Notes: a model not told the origin generated them from the letters alone. DNA of 64,000 bases from Phycisphaerae bacterium (GCA_028714255.1 JAQTMR010000001.1:124001-188000); one strand, 5' to 3'; counted from the stretch's first letter, positions 9,290 through 18,863 are shown. Numbers and translations are program-made.

Positions 9290-10993
9290 TTACAGTGGAT
9301 GTTTTTCGAGGTAGGTGAGGGTTTTTTCGAGTATTCCAGCGACGACGGGGGCAGCGACAGTTCCGCCAGTGTAGCCCTTGTGCAGGGCGACGTTGGGTTT
9401 GCGAATTGAAACGAGAACAACTACTTTTGGGTCCTCGGCAGGCGCTCCGCCTATAAAAGAAGCGATAAACTCGGTATTCGAATATCCCCGCCGATTGCTG
9501 TTGGCGACGTTAGCGGTTCCGGTCTTACCGAAGACCTGCCATTTTTCCAGTTTGGCTTTTTTGCCGGTGCCTTTTTCGTTATTAACTACCTCTACGAGAG
9601 CATCTGTAACAATCCATTTGGCAACTTCGGGCTTGATAACAAAGCCTGTAGAGGGCTGTGGGTGTTTTATTTCAATAATTTTTCCATCGTTATCGACCAT
9701 CGCTTTGACGAGGAATGGCTGAACGGCACGGCCTTCGTTGGCAAGTATGCAGAAGGCCCGAACTAATTGAAGCGCAGTAACGGAAATTTCCTGTCCGAAA
9801 GGTATTCGAGTCACGCTATAACCGGTCCAGTTCTGCACGGGCGCCAACAAACCCGGTGCCTCGCCCTGCAGTTCAAGGGCGGTTTCCTGGCCGAAGCCGA
9901 AGCGTTTCATACCATCGTAGAGCTTTTTTTTGCCAAGTTTTTGTCCGATTTTGGCCATTCCTATATTGCTGGAAACAGTAAGAATTTCTCCGACGGTGAG
10001 GCTCCCATAGCTGTGCCCACCATACTCGCTGATACGTCCGAAGCCCTTGCCGTGATAGCTTCCCTGCTCGCAGAATATTTTTTCGTTCTTGTTAACGACA
10101 CCAGCGTCGATAGCAATCGCAGCAATAACCGGCTTTATGATACTGCCGGGCTCATACTGGTCATTTATGGCGTGATTGAGCAATCTATTCGGCTTAGTTG
10201 AGCGAACGTTATTGGGGTCAAAATCGGGCAGCGAGACAAACGCCAAAATCGCTCCTGTTTTTGCATCAGCGATAACCGCAATAGCCGATTCAGCCTGGTA
10301 GGCGAGGTATTGCTTCATCAGCTCGGCCCTGGCAAATTGCTGGATGGCGGAATCAAGGGTCAAAACAATACCGATGCCATCGGTTACAACGGCATCCTGC
10401 TGCTTTAGCCGAATAGGCCGACGAGAGGCATCAGCCAAAAAAATCTCCTGCCCGGCTGAGCCGCCAAGCTCTTTGTCGTATTGCAGTTCTATGCCGGCTA
10501 AACCCTGGTTGTCGATACTGGTAAAACCAACAACATGCGAAGCGAGAGAACCCACCGGATAATGTCTTCGCCAATTCGACTGAACGCCGATGCCATAAAT
10601 TCGAGCGGCCCGGCTGCACTGATTTGCATCGGCACCGACTTTGATTTTGACAAAGCCCGGATTTTTACTGTCGGTGATAATCTTACAGATTTCGTGAGCG
10701 CCCATATCGAGTATGGGGGCGAGTTCGTTGGAAGTCTCTTTAGGGTCTTTTATAACCCTGGGCTCGGCAAAAATGGTTTGGATTTTATTGCTTGCGGCAA
10801 GTACCCTCGCCCGACGGTCGAGAATCGCGCCGCGCTGGGGCTTTTGGGTTATTAGACTTTGCTGCTGTCTGTCACAGGCGGCAATATAATCACGGGTTTT
10901 AAAAAACTGGAGATAAAAACACCGCCCCGCCAGTGACAAGAATGCCACAATCAGGAGAACAAACAAGAGGATGATAATCCGAACGTTTCTCAA
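9290..10993 (-). CDS. ftsI: Peptidoglycan D,D-transpeptidase FtsI/PBP3
   Basis: RGAILDRRARVLAAS, YEPGSIIKPVIAA, VSSNIGMAKIGQKLG, FGKTGTANVAN. Confidence 0.92.
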   Translation of the reverse strand: MRNVRIIILLFVLLIVAFLSLAGRCFYLQFFKTRDYIAACDRQQQSLITQKPQRGAILDRRARVLAASNKIQTIFAEPRVIKDPKETSNELAPILDMGAHEICKIITDSKNPGFVKIKVGADANQCSRAARIYGIGVQSNWRRHYPVGSLASHVVGFTSIDNQGLAGIELQYDKELGGSAGQEIFLADASRRPIRLKQQDAVVTDGIGIVLTLDSAIQQFARAELMKQYLAYQAESAIAVIADAKTGAILAFVSLPDFDPNNVRSTKPNRLLNHAINDQYEPGSIIKPVIAAIAIDAGVVNKNEKIFCEQGSYHGKGFGRISEYGGHSYGSLTVGEILTVSSNIGMAKIGQKLGKKKLYDGMKRFGFGQETALELQGEAPGLLAPVQNWTGYSVTRIPFGQEISVTALQLVRAFCILANEGRAVQPFLVKAMVDNDGKIIEIKHPQPSTGFVIKPEVAKWIVTDALVEVVNNEKGTGKKAKLEKWQVFGKTGTANVANSNRRGYSNTEFIASFIGGAPAEDPKVVVLVSIRKPNVALHKGYTGGTVAAPVVAGILEKTLTYLEKHPL

Positions 10994-10998
10994 TTTTT

Positions 10999-11229
10999 TT
11001 AATGGTCTGTTTTATTACGGTCAAGACGGTGCGAGACAGCAGCGGGATTAATTAAATTTTCCAGCCGAATCTGCTTCTGCCAAAGCTGCTGTTTCAGCCG
11101 GTTTTGCTCGGCCGTGCACTTACAAATTTTATAGAAGATGCGATTGTCGGCACTGCGAATAAAAACGGTAAGGATTAAGACAGCCGTGAAGCAGAAAACA
11201 ACAAAAACAAAATAAAACCGTGATTTCAT
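10999..11229 (-). CDS. Small bitopic membrane protein, FtsL-like by size, topology and position
   Basis: 76 aa, one N-terminal TM then a short coiled coil (EQNRLKQQLWQKQIRLENLINPAAV); immediately upstream of ftsI. Confidence 0.5.
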   Translation of the reverse strand: MKSRFYFVFVVFCFTAVLILTVFIRSADNRIFYKICKCTAEQNRLKQQLWQKQIRLENLINPAAVSHRLDRNKTDH

Positions 11230-11288
11230 ACGGCATTATGGATAATTAATAACGGATAAATCAACAAACAATAATCAAACGACAAACA

Positions 11289-12146
11289 TCATTTGGCCGG
11301 TATTTTCAATTTCATTCCAACGGAAAGATTGTCCTCGCCATCCAGAACAGAAGCGTTTAGTTTGGCTATTTCGCGATAGCGATTGCCGTCTCCGAGGCAC
11401 TCGGAGGCAATCTGCCACAGGCTGTCACCTTCCTGCACAACATGCCAGTTGGTCTGTTCCTGTCGTTGCGGCCGATAGTCATTAGCCAAAAGGCTTCTGC
11501 TTCCGATAGATTCAACCTTTGCAAACTCCTTCTCGGAAAAAACTTCTGCTACCTTGCCTTTGTCCTGTAGTGAAACCGACAAAGGCGGTATGATAAGCTT
11601 TTGCCCAATACTGATTTCATCAGGTGATTTCAATAACTTGCGATTGGCTTGGAATATCCCGGCGATATTTATTTTTTTGTTGCCCTGCTCGGAGCCATAA
11701 AATTTCAGGGCTATACTGGCGAGACTATCGCCTTTGCTGACAACATAAACTTTTGGAGAAACAGTTTCGTTCGAACTGGTTTTCGGGCTCTCATCTTTTG
11801 CAGCCACAGCCTGTGCCGCAGCAGTAATCGCCTGCTCTGCCATAGTTTCTTTTATAACTATAGCAGGGGAACTTTCCGGCACCACCGGCGTAAGACGAAC
11901 ATCCTGATTGCCGGCGTAAGGAGAAGTAATCTCCGAGGGTTTTTTCCAAACCAAGCTTCTGGGGTTTATAACCTCGCGCTCTTTGGCTGCGATAGCCGGG
12001 GGATTATTCTGCTGACTGACCATCTTTGTAGTCAGCTCATTATTGTTTTCGTTTTCGTTAAAGCTCGGCAGGCCATTAATTATAAGTGCGATTATGAATA
12101 TGAAGACCAAGCCTAACAACAATCCAATTTTAGCATCAGAGGCCAT
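11289..12146 (-). CDS. LysM-domain membrane protein (two LysM motifs)
   Basis: YVVSKGDSLASIALKFYGS...ISIGQKLIIP and WHVVQEGDSLWQIASECLGDG...LSVGMKLKIPAK; N-terminal TM. Confidence 0.9.
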   Translation of the reverse strand: MASDAKIGLLLGLVFIFIIALIINGLPSFNENENNNELTTKMVSQQNNPPAIAAKEREVINPRSLVWKKPSEITSPYAGNQDVRLTPVVPESSPAIVIKETMAEQAITAAAQAVAAKDESPKTSSNETVSPKVYVVSKGDSLASIALKFYGSEQGNKKINIAGIFQANRKLLKSPDEISIGQKLIIPPLSVSLQDKGKVAEVFSEKEFAKVESIGSRSLLANDYRPQRQEQTNWHVVQEGDSLWQIASECLGDGNRYREIAKLNASVLDGEDNLSVGMKLKIPAK

Positions 12147-12193
12147 AAACGAAACTCCTTTTTCTTGATTACGGGCAGTTTACAATTTTCGAT

Positions 12194-13168
12194 TCACGAC
12201 TTTTGAGCAATTCTTAATTTTGCACTTCTGGCTCTCGGGTTTTCCACGATTTCCTGCCTTGAGGGCACAATCGGCTTTTTCGTGCAATCGGAGTAAACGT
12301 TCTCCTTTTTGTTTTGCTTAAAATTATTCTTAACTAATCTATCTTCGAGACTATGATAACTAATGATCGCAATATGTCCACTTTTATTCAGCAATTTCGG
12401 CGCTACATCAAGCAGTTTTTCGAGGTTCTCGAGTTCGTTGTTGACTGCGATTCTCAGGGCCTGAAAGGTTCTGGTAGCCGGATGTATCCTTGTCCATTTT
12501 TTTCCGCCCGGCCTCTGAAGCGCTTTGCAAACTATCGCCGCCAACTGGGCGGTAGTGGTTATCGGCCGGCCCTGACGAAGCCCGACGATAAACCGAGCAA
12601 TGCGACGCGAGGCCCTGTCCTGGCCAAATTTGTAAATCAAATCAGCCAGGGACTTCTCGTCTGATTTATTAACTATATCGGCAGCAGTGGTGTTTAATCT
12701 TTCGTCGATTCTCATATCAAGCGGTGAATCCATCTGAAAACTTAACCCCATTTTGGCGTCGGCCAACTGCGATGAGCAAAGCCCCAAATCGGCCAATATA
12801 AAATCGACTTTTTCTATATGCTGCGCGGAAAGCTGTTCGCTGATTTGGGAAAAATTGCCACGAATCAAAATTACTCTGCACTGCAGGTCTTTTAGTTTTA
12901 AATGGGCCCTTTGGATAGAATCTTTATCGACATCCAGGCCAATGAGAACACCCTCAGGGCCCAACTTTCTGCCGAACAGGAAACTATGACCTCCTTGTCC
13001 TATGGTCGCATCGACCATTACCCCATCCGTGGGCAAGTTTATCTGCTCGGCTAAAGTTCCTGCAAGAACCGGAATGTGTGCAACTCTCGAACTATTCACT
13101 TCTAAATCAGCAAGCTCTGAACCATCCCTGTTCAGAGCAAACCCCTTATAGGGTCTGGTATTGTGCAT
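12194..13168 (-). CDS. rsmH: 16S rRNA (cytosine1402-N4)-methyltransferase
   Basis: HIPVLAGTLAEQINL, VDATIGQGGHS, FILADLGLCSSQLADAKMGLSFQMDSPLDMRID, ISYHSLEDRLVK. Confidence 0.95.
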   Translation of the reverse strand: MHNTRPYKGFALNRDGSELADLEVNSSRVAHIPVLAGTLAEQINLPTDGVMVDATIGQGGHSFLFGRKLGPEGVLIGLDVDKDSIQRAHLKLKDLQCRVILIRGNFSQISEQLSAQHIEKVDFILADLGLCSSQLADAKMGLSFQMDSPLDMRIDERLNTTAADIVNKSDEKSLADLIYKFGQDRASRRIARFIVGLRQGRPITTTAQLAAIVCKALQRPGGKKWTRIHPATRTFQALRIAVNNELENLEKLLDVAPKLLNKSGHIAIISYHSLEDRLVKNNFKQNKKENVYSDCTKKPIVPSRQEIVENPRARSAKLRIAQKS

Positions 13169-13203
13169 AGCGTTTCTCTCTTTCTAAACGCTATATGTCA
13201 ATT

Positions 13204-13413
13204 TTAGCCTACGGCTACGGCGTTTCTGCGTGTCTTAAGGTTTCTAACAGCAGATGAAAACTCAATACCGGAAAAAATGCTGTCGAGCTTCTTTAGCCGA
13301 TCCAGCCTTTCGGTAAGAATTTCCAGCGAGGCAAGGGTTTGCTCGTCCACCGCACTTTCGCCTGTAAGAGTTTTTTCCACAATACGACAATGATTCAAAT
13401 CCATTCCAATCAT
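13204..13413 (-). CDS. Small hypothetical protein (69 aa) between mraZ and rsmH
   Basis: Same frame as ORF 13204..13545; internal Met start MIGMDLNHCRIVEKTL avoids overlap with mraZ. Confidence 0.45.
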   Translation of the reverse strand: MIGMDLNHCRIVEKTLTGESAVDEQTLASLEILTERLDRLKKLDSIFSGIEFSSAVRNLKTRRNAVAVG

Positions 13414-13433
13414 ATTTGTCTCCACCTCAGAAG

Positions 13434-13907
13434 TTAAATTTCCCTGCTTTCCTTCTGCAAGACGACCTGCCTTGCCTGTAACATCTGTTTCTGGTATTGA
13501 GCCATGTTGTCCGAAAGATATTGTTCCCAATCCTGGCTGTTCCACAACTCGATATGGTCTCTGACGCCAACGAGGGTAACGTTGTCTTTCAGGCCTGCCC
13601 TTTTTCTCAATCTCTCGGTCAAAAGCAGCCTGCCCTGCCTATCGAGCTCGACCTTCTCGGTCAAGGCAAAGCTCATTCTCTCGAACGCCACGGTTTCATC
13701 TGGCGCGGTAGTAGCGGGCGCAATAGCAAGGGCAATCCGCTCGAAATACTTTTCGGGATATAAAGAAAGTATGCCGTTGGCTCCGAGGACAATATAGAAA
13801 TTGCTGCCATGGTCATCGGCATCAATCTGGTTTCGCAGCTTGTTGGAGACGAGAACTCTGCTCTTGCCGTCGATTACGTGTTCATATTCGCCTGTTAACA
13901 AAAGCAT
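13434..13907 (-). CDS. mraZ: Transcriptional regulator MraZ
   Basis: MLLLTGEYEHVIDGKSRVLVSNKLRNQI, ELDRQGRLLLTERLRKRAGLKDNVTLVGVRDHIELWNSQDWEQYL; start trimmed to the canonical Met (ORF extends to 13952). Confidence 0.92.
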   Translation of the reverse strand: MLLLTGEYEHVIDGKSRVLVSNKLRNQIDADDHGSNFYIVLGANGILSLYPEKYFERIALAIAPATTAPDETVAFERMSFALTEKVELDRQGRLLLTERLRKRAGLKDNVTLVGVRDHIELWNSQDWEQYLSDNMAQYQKQMLQARQVVLQKESREI

Positions 13908-14219
13908 GGTATTTGTCCCACTAAAAGAGTTAACAATGGGAAATCCTACCACTTACTACCACTTTGTCAACGCACAAAATCCTTTTTTTACAAAATTTTA
14001 TTATAGGACTACTGGCGTGAGCAATTCTCCAGGGGAGAGAAGTGACCTAAGCCCCTGTTATAGCTTGAGTTAGCAATCTACAAAGCCCTAAATCGCACAT
14101 CCTAAGCACTAAACAAATAATATTAAAATTTCTCGGACTACAACTTATATAGCTTGTCTGTTTATAAAATTTGAGTTTAGGCGGTTGGGAGCCAAGTAAT
14201 TAGAAGTTAGAAGGGACAA

Positions 14220-14290
14220 AGCGGGTGAAGGGAATCGAACCCTCGTGACCAGCTTGGAAGGCTGGAGCTTTACCACTAAGCTACACCCGC
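14220..14290 (-). tRNA. tRNA-Gly (anticodon TCC)
   Basis: Reverse complement GCGGGTGTAGCTTAGTGGTAAAGCTCCAGCCTTCCAAGCTGGTCACGAGGGTTCGATTCCCTTCACCCGC folds as a cloverleaf with a perfect 7-bp acceptor; anticodon loop CTTCCAA. Confidence 0.95.
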
Positions 14291-14385
14291 GAGTTTTATT
14301 TACTATTTACTATTTATGATTTATTATTTAATATCCGTCTTTAGATTGTAAATAATCAATAGTAAATAATCAATAATCAAATGTT

Positions 14386-15672
14386 ATGAGTATAGCAGAT
14401 ATAGCAAAACAGGCCAAGAAGGCCTCGATTCAATTAGCGGCGGTCAAAAGCGGCGTTAAAAACACGGCTTTGGCAGAGATTGCCAAGGCCCTGAAGCAAA
14501 ACAGCAGCAAAATCATCACCGCCAATAAAAAAGATTTGGCTGACGCGGAGAAGAACAAACTTGCTGCCCCCCTGCTGAAACGGCTGAAGTTCGATGAAAG
14601 TAAAATCGCTGATGTTGCCGCAGGGATTGAGAGTCTAATTAAGTTAGATGACCCGGTGGGTGCAACCCTCTCAGCGACCGAGCTTGATAAAGGGCTGGAA
14701 CTTTACAAGGTCAGTTGTCCGATAGGGGTAATCGGAGTTATATTCGAATCCCGGCCCGATGCGCTCGTGCAAATATCGACGCTCTGCTTAAAAAGCGGCA
14801 ACGCAGTCCTACTGAAAGGCGGAAGTGAAGCACAGAATACAAACAAGGCATTAGCTGATACTATCAGGGCGGCTGGGGAACAGGCGGGTTTGCCGAAAGG
14901 ATGGCTGGGGTTGATGGAAACGCGCAGCGAGGTCGCGGAAATACTGAAAATGGACGAATACATCGATTTGCTCATACCTCGCGGCAGCAATGAGTTTGTC
15001 CGGCATATAATGGACAATACAAATATACCGGTGCTCGGCCATGCTGATGGGATATGTCATGTTTATGTTGACGGAGAAGCCAACCTGGGTATGGCTGTAA
15101 AAATCACTGTCGATTCCAAGTGCCAGTACGTTGCAGTCTGCAACGCAGCGGAGACGCTGCTGGTACATAAAGGAATGGCACACCAATTTCTACCGAAGAT
15201 AAAAGCTGCGCTAGAACAAGAAGGCGTTGAGATTCGCGGCTGTGAAAAAACAGCTTCGATAATAAAGGTAAAGCAGGCTAATGAGAAAGACTGGTCAACG
15301 GAATATCTCGATTATATTATCTCGATAAAGGTTGTGGATGGCCTTGATGAGGCAATCGAGCATATAAATCGTTACGGGTCACATCATACCGATACGATTG
15401 TCACAGCCAATAAGGAAAAAGCCAAAAAGTTTATGGAGCTGGTTGATTCGGCAAATGTGTTCTGGAATGCCAGCACAAGGTTTAGCGACGGCTACCGCTA
15501 CGGACTCGGAGCTGAGGTAGGCATAAGCACTACAAAGATTCACTCTCGCGGGCCGGTCGGACTGGAAGGGCTTGTGATTTATAAATGGAAGCTATTAGGC
15601 TCAGGTCAGGCCGTGGCAGATTACTCAGGCAAAAACGCAAAAAAATTTATCCACAAAAAACTTAACCACTGA
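14386..15672 (+). CDS. proA: Glutamate-5-semialdehyde dehydrogenase
   Basis: GVIGVIFESRPDALVQISTLCLKSGNAVLLKGGSEA, SKCQYVAVCNAAETLLVHK, GLGAEVGISTTKIHSRGPVGLEGL. Confidence 0.95.
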   Translation: MSIADIAKQAKKASIQLAAVKSGVKNTALAEIAKALKQNSSKIITANKKDLADAEKNKLAAPLLKRLKFDESKIADVAAGIESLIKLDDPVGATLSATELDKGLELYKVSCPIGVIGVIFESRPDALVQISTLCLKSGNAVLLKGGSEAQNTNKALADTIRAAGEQAGLPKGWLGLMETRSEVAEILKMDEYIDLLIPRGSNEFVRHIMDNTNIPVLGHADGICHVYVDGEANLGMAVKITVDSKCQYVAVCNAAETLLVHKGMAHQFLPKIKAALEQEGVEIRGCEKTASIIKVKQANEKDWSTEYLDYIISIKVVDGLDEAIEHINRYGSHHTDTIVTANKEKAKKFMELVDSANVFWNASTRFSDGYRYGLGAEVGISTTKIHSRGPVGLEGLVIYKWKLLGSGQAVADYSGKNAKKFIHKKLNH

Positions 15673-15693
15673 TTACACAGATTTCACTGATTT
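15662..15693 (+). repeat. Interspersed repeat TTAACCACTGATTACACAGATTTCACTGATTT
   Basis: Similar in inverted orientation to 16536-16568 (TTAACCACTGGTTTCACAGATTGCACGGATTTT). Confidence 0.6.
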
Positions 15694-15812
15694 GATTGAG
15701 GCAAAAATCCTGCCCTGAGCGAAGTCGAAGGGGCACAGAATTCACATAAAGTTTAATAAGTAAACGGTAGCTGTCCCCATTTATTAATTTACCATTTATC
15801 CTTAAATGACTT

Positions 15813-16415
15813 TTATACGGCTGCGCCATACCTGTTGTTGCCAGGAGTTCCCTTTATGAAGCCGAGACAGAATATGGCAAGTAGTCCGCCAATAAACGGG
15901 ATGAGATTAATCAGGCTCATCCATCCAGTTGAACCCAAGTCATGCCACCGCTTCACTTGTGTGGCGATCATAATCCACAAGAAGGGAATCAAAACAACGA
16001 TACCAATTCCACCGATAGTATCTTCCAGCACAGAGAATACTCCAGCGAAAAACGCAAAAAGAGCCAATGTGGAAAGATAAACGGCCCAAAACTTGGCTCG
16101 ACCGATTCGGCCATTGAATGAGAACAAGATCTCTGTTATGGGCATCGATACTACATTTTCTGCTTTTCGGTTCCCCTCGTTAAACGAAAGTTGCTGAGAA
16201 GAGTGCGCGTGGGCTTCCAGTTGTTCCTCTGGATTGTAAGACTCTTTTCTGGGCAAAGAACCGCTACTGTAGACCGATGTAACTACACTTCTCTCGGTGG
16301 GGGGCAGAGGTGCGTCGCACATTTCATGACAAGTCGGACACTCGAAAAATCCGCCAAGTTCTGCTTCTGTGACCTCGAACGAACAATTGCAATATTCGCA
16401 GATGTGCTTTGGCAT
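15813..16415 (-). CDS. DUF805 membrane protein with N-terminal zinc-ribbon-like segment
   Basis: CEYCNCSFEV...FECPTCHEMC then NGRIGRAKFWAVYLSTLALF ... VKRWHDLGSTGWMSLINLIPFIG (DUF805). Confidence 0.8.
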   Translation of the reverse strand: MPKHICEYCNCSFEVTEAELGGFFECPTCHEMCDAPLPPTERSVVTSVYSSGSLPRKESYNPEEQLEAHAHSSQQLSFNEGNRKAENVVSMPITEILFSFNGRIGRAKFWAVYLSTLALFAFFAGVFSVLEDTIGGIGIVVLIPFLWIMIATQVKRWHDLGSTGWMSLINLIPFIGGLLAIFCLGFIKGTPGNNRYGAAV

Positions 16416-16535
16416 AATGAAATCTCCTTTAAAATAAAGTCTTGAAATCAGGGGACGCCATATTTATTTCTTTTACAATACATAAAGCATACCCTCTGAT
16501 TATTAAATTATAGCAGCTATCCAGGCATTGTCAAA

Positions 16536-16568
16536 AAAATCCGTGCAATCTGTGAAACCAGTGGTTAA
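16536..16568 (-). repeat. Interspersed repeat, inverted relative to 15662-15693
   Basis: Reverse complement TTAACCACTGGTTTCACAGATTGCACGGATTTT. Confidence 0.6.
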
Positions 16569-16738
16569 AATAATACAAGTAGGCGGGGCAAGCCCCGCCA
16601 TACGAATGAGATTGCTTCGCTCCTTCGACGCTGCTCAGGACAGGTCCGCTCGCAATGACCCCGAAGCAGGCTTCGGGGCTAAACGATAAGGAAGAACCCC
16701 GCCATAAATGGCAGGGCTAAATATTTCTGCGGTGAAAT

Positions 16739-17863
16739 ATGCGTGACTTTACAAAGACAAAACGAGTTGTGATAAAAATCGGGACGAATGTCCTGACGAA
16801 AAACAGCGGCATTGACACCAATTACGTTGGGCAGGTCGCAGGGCAGGTAGATAAACTGCTTAAATCAGGCAAGCAAGTCGTCATTATAACCAGCGGAGCG
16901 ATAGGTATGGGAGCGGGACAACTGGCTCTCGCGGAAAGGCCAACGAATATAAGGATGCGGCAGGCGTGTGCGGCAATAGGCCAGCCGATGCTGATGGCTG
17001 AATATCGAAAGGCGTTTGAACAATTCGGCGTTGCCGTTGCGCAGGTGCTTTTAACCGCGGAGGTGCTAAATAACCGAAAGACCTATCTGAACCTGCGGAA
17101 TTCGATAGAGACGCTTTTGAAACTCGGCGTTGTGCCGATATTGAATGAAAACGACAGCATATCAACTGCTGAAATCGGCGGCGATCCTTCGACTTCGCTC
17201 AGGACAAGTTTCGGCGATAATGACCGGCTAAGTGCGCTTGTCGCAAGTAAAATTGACGCTGATTTACTTATTATGCTAAGTGACATCGATTCACTCTACG
17301 ATAAAGACCCGAAGAAATACCCAAGCGCAAAGCCTATAGAGACGGTTTTCGAGATTACGGAAGATATTCTCAAAAGCGCGGGCGGCAAAGGCAGTAAATT
17401 CAGCGCTGGCGGTATGAAGGCGAAAATAGAGGCGGCGAAAGTTGCTTCGAACGCGGGTTGCCGAATAGTTTTAGCGGACGGCAGAAGTAAAAACGTTATC
17501 GAACGAATTATCGCGGGCGAAATAATCGGTACGGTTTTTATGCCTAAAAGGAAATTGAGCAACCGCGCGAGATGGATACTGAACAGCACTACCGAAGGCG
17601 TTATAAATATCGATGAAGGCGCGATGAAGGCTGTTAAGAGCCGAAAGAGCCTGCTGCCGAGCGGAATAAAGTCCATCCAGGGGACGTTTAATGCGGGTGA
17701 TGTCATCCGGTTAAACGACAAGGCAAAGGCAGTGACTAATTTCAGCAGTACCGAACTGGAATCGCTTGCCGGTAAACATACGAGCGAAATAAGAAAACAG
17801 CTCGGCACAAAGCGCAGGGATGTGGTGGCGATACCGGAAGATATTGTATTCGTGGATTATTAA
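16739..17863 (+). CDS. proB: Glutamate 5-kinase with C-terminal PUA domain
   Basis: VVIKIGTNVLTKNSG, VVIITSGAIGMGAGQL, NENDSISTAEI, FGDNDRLSALVASKIDADLLIMLSDIDSLY. Confidence 0.93.
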   Translation: MRDFTKTKRVVIKIGTNVLTKNSGIDTNYVGQVAGQVDKLLKSGKQVVIITSGAIGMGAGQLALAERPTNIRMRQACAAIGQPMLMAEYRKAFEQFGVAVAQVLLTAEVLNNRKTYLNLRNSIETLLKLGVVPILNENDSISTAEIGGDPSTSLRTSFGDNDRLSALVASKIDADLLIMLSDIDSLYDKDPKKYPSAKPIETVFEITEDILKSAGGKGSKFSAGGMKAKIEAAKVASNAGCRIVLADGRSKNVIERIIAGEIIGTVFMPKRKLSNRARWILNSTTEGVINIDEGAMKAVKSRKSLLPSGIKSIQGTFNAGDVIRLNDKAKAVTNFSSTELESLAGKHTSEIRKQLGTKRRDVVAIPEDIVFVDY

Positions 17864-17896
17864 CCACTCGTTTAAATGTCACTTCTGCGGGAAACT

Positions 17897-17921
17897 GGAT
17901 TCCCGCTTTCGCGGGAATGAC
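17897..17921. repeat. Palindromic interspersed repeat GGATTCCCGCTTTCGCGGGAATGAC
   Basis: 25 nt identical to the reverse complement of 52818-52842; intergenic after proB. Confidence 0.85.
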
Positions 17922-17945
17922 AATAGCAGGAGGTGAGGTTAAATC

Positions 17946-18791
17946 GTGATACGATTTAAATGCATATACTGCGGGCAGAAGATACTGTCGCAGGAGGACG
18001 GAGCCTGCAAGAAAGCTAAATGTCCAAAGTGTAATCATCTGGTGGTCGTTCCCCGGACAACTAAAGGCAGGCCGGCACTTAACGCTGACACTTCGGAAAA
18101 GATGCAACAAATAAATGAGGAGCTTGCCACATTGGGCATCTCACAGGGGCAGTCCAGTGACGTGGCCCAGGTTTACAGAGAAAGTGCCGGCTGGCTCGTT
18201 CCCACATATGACGAGCTGTCGCTGTTTCTTATGGCGGCGACATTCATCCTGCTGAGCATTACTAATGATACAATGCGGGAGCAGATAGGCAACTGGCTAA
18301 CATCAAGCCGTGACATTCGAATACACCTGCTATTTGTGGTTTTTCTGGGGGGAATAGCCCTTAGCCTGTATCACGCTTTCACCAAAAGTGAAAAAAGCAG
18401 TGCCGAGAAAATAGTTATGATGCTTTTCGCAGTAATAGCAAACGCGGGCACAGGTATGGTATCCGGATGGTATGTGATAAAAAACGGCGATGTTCACAAC
18501 TTGCAGCTTATTTTCCCGATATGGAATATAATCAACGGCGTTTTACTGCTGATTATGCTGCGCTTCGGGATTATCAATGAAGAATGTATAAGCGACCGTG
18601 ACACCACATTTTTTCAGGTTCTTCTCGGGCTGACGGCTGTCATAATAATCTTTCTTATCTGTCATTTTGTCCTGGAATTGTATTGGGCGATTACTTTTTC
18701 AATATGCATCGTCTATGCCACCAGTTTCGACAAAGCCCTGCAAAGTGTCCTGCCCGGTTTGACGTGCGAAGAGAGCGAACCGTCATCCTGA
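17946..18791 (+). CDS. Hypothetical polytopic membrane protein with N-terminal CxxC zinc-ribbon-like motif
   Basis: FKCIYCGQKIL...KCPKCNHLVVVPR followed by several hydrophobic segments. Confidence 0.6.
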   Translation: MIRFKCIYCGQKILSQEDGACKKAKCPKCNHLVVVPRTTKGRPALNADTSEKMQQINEELATLGISQGQSSDVAQVYRESAGWLVPTYDELSLFLMAATFILLSITNDTMREQIGNWLTSSRDIRIHLLFVVFLGGIALSLYHAFTKSEKSSAEKIVMMLFAVIANAGTGMVSGWYVIKNGDVHNLQLIFPIWNIINGVLLLIMLRFGIINEECISDRDTTFFQVLLGLTAVIIIFLICHFVLELYWAITFSICIVYATSFDKALQSVLPGLTCEESEPSS

Positions 18792-18863
18792 CCACATTTA
18801 TCCAATAAGTACTGCTGTTTATAATTGACAAAAACCCGTCGATAATCGATAATTTGCCCAAAG

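Noticed and set aside
9378-10855. Plus-strand ORFs antisense to ftsI (9378, 9767, 10344, 10535)
   Set aside because: Shadow ORFs of a well-supported minus-strand gene; no recognisable domains.
16575-16735. Possible CRISPR-like array upstream of proB
   Set aside because: Units differ in sequence and have no regular spacers; better explained as mixed interspersed repeats.
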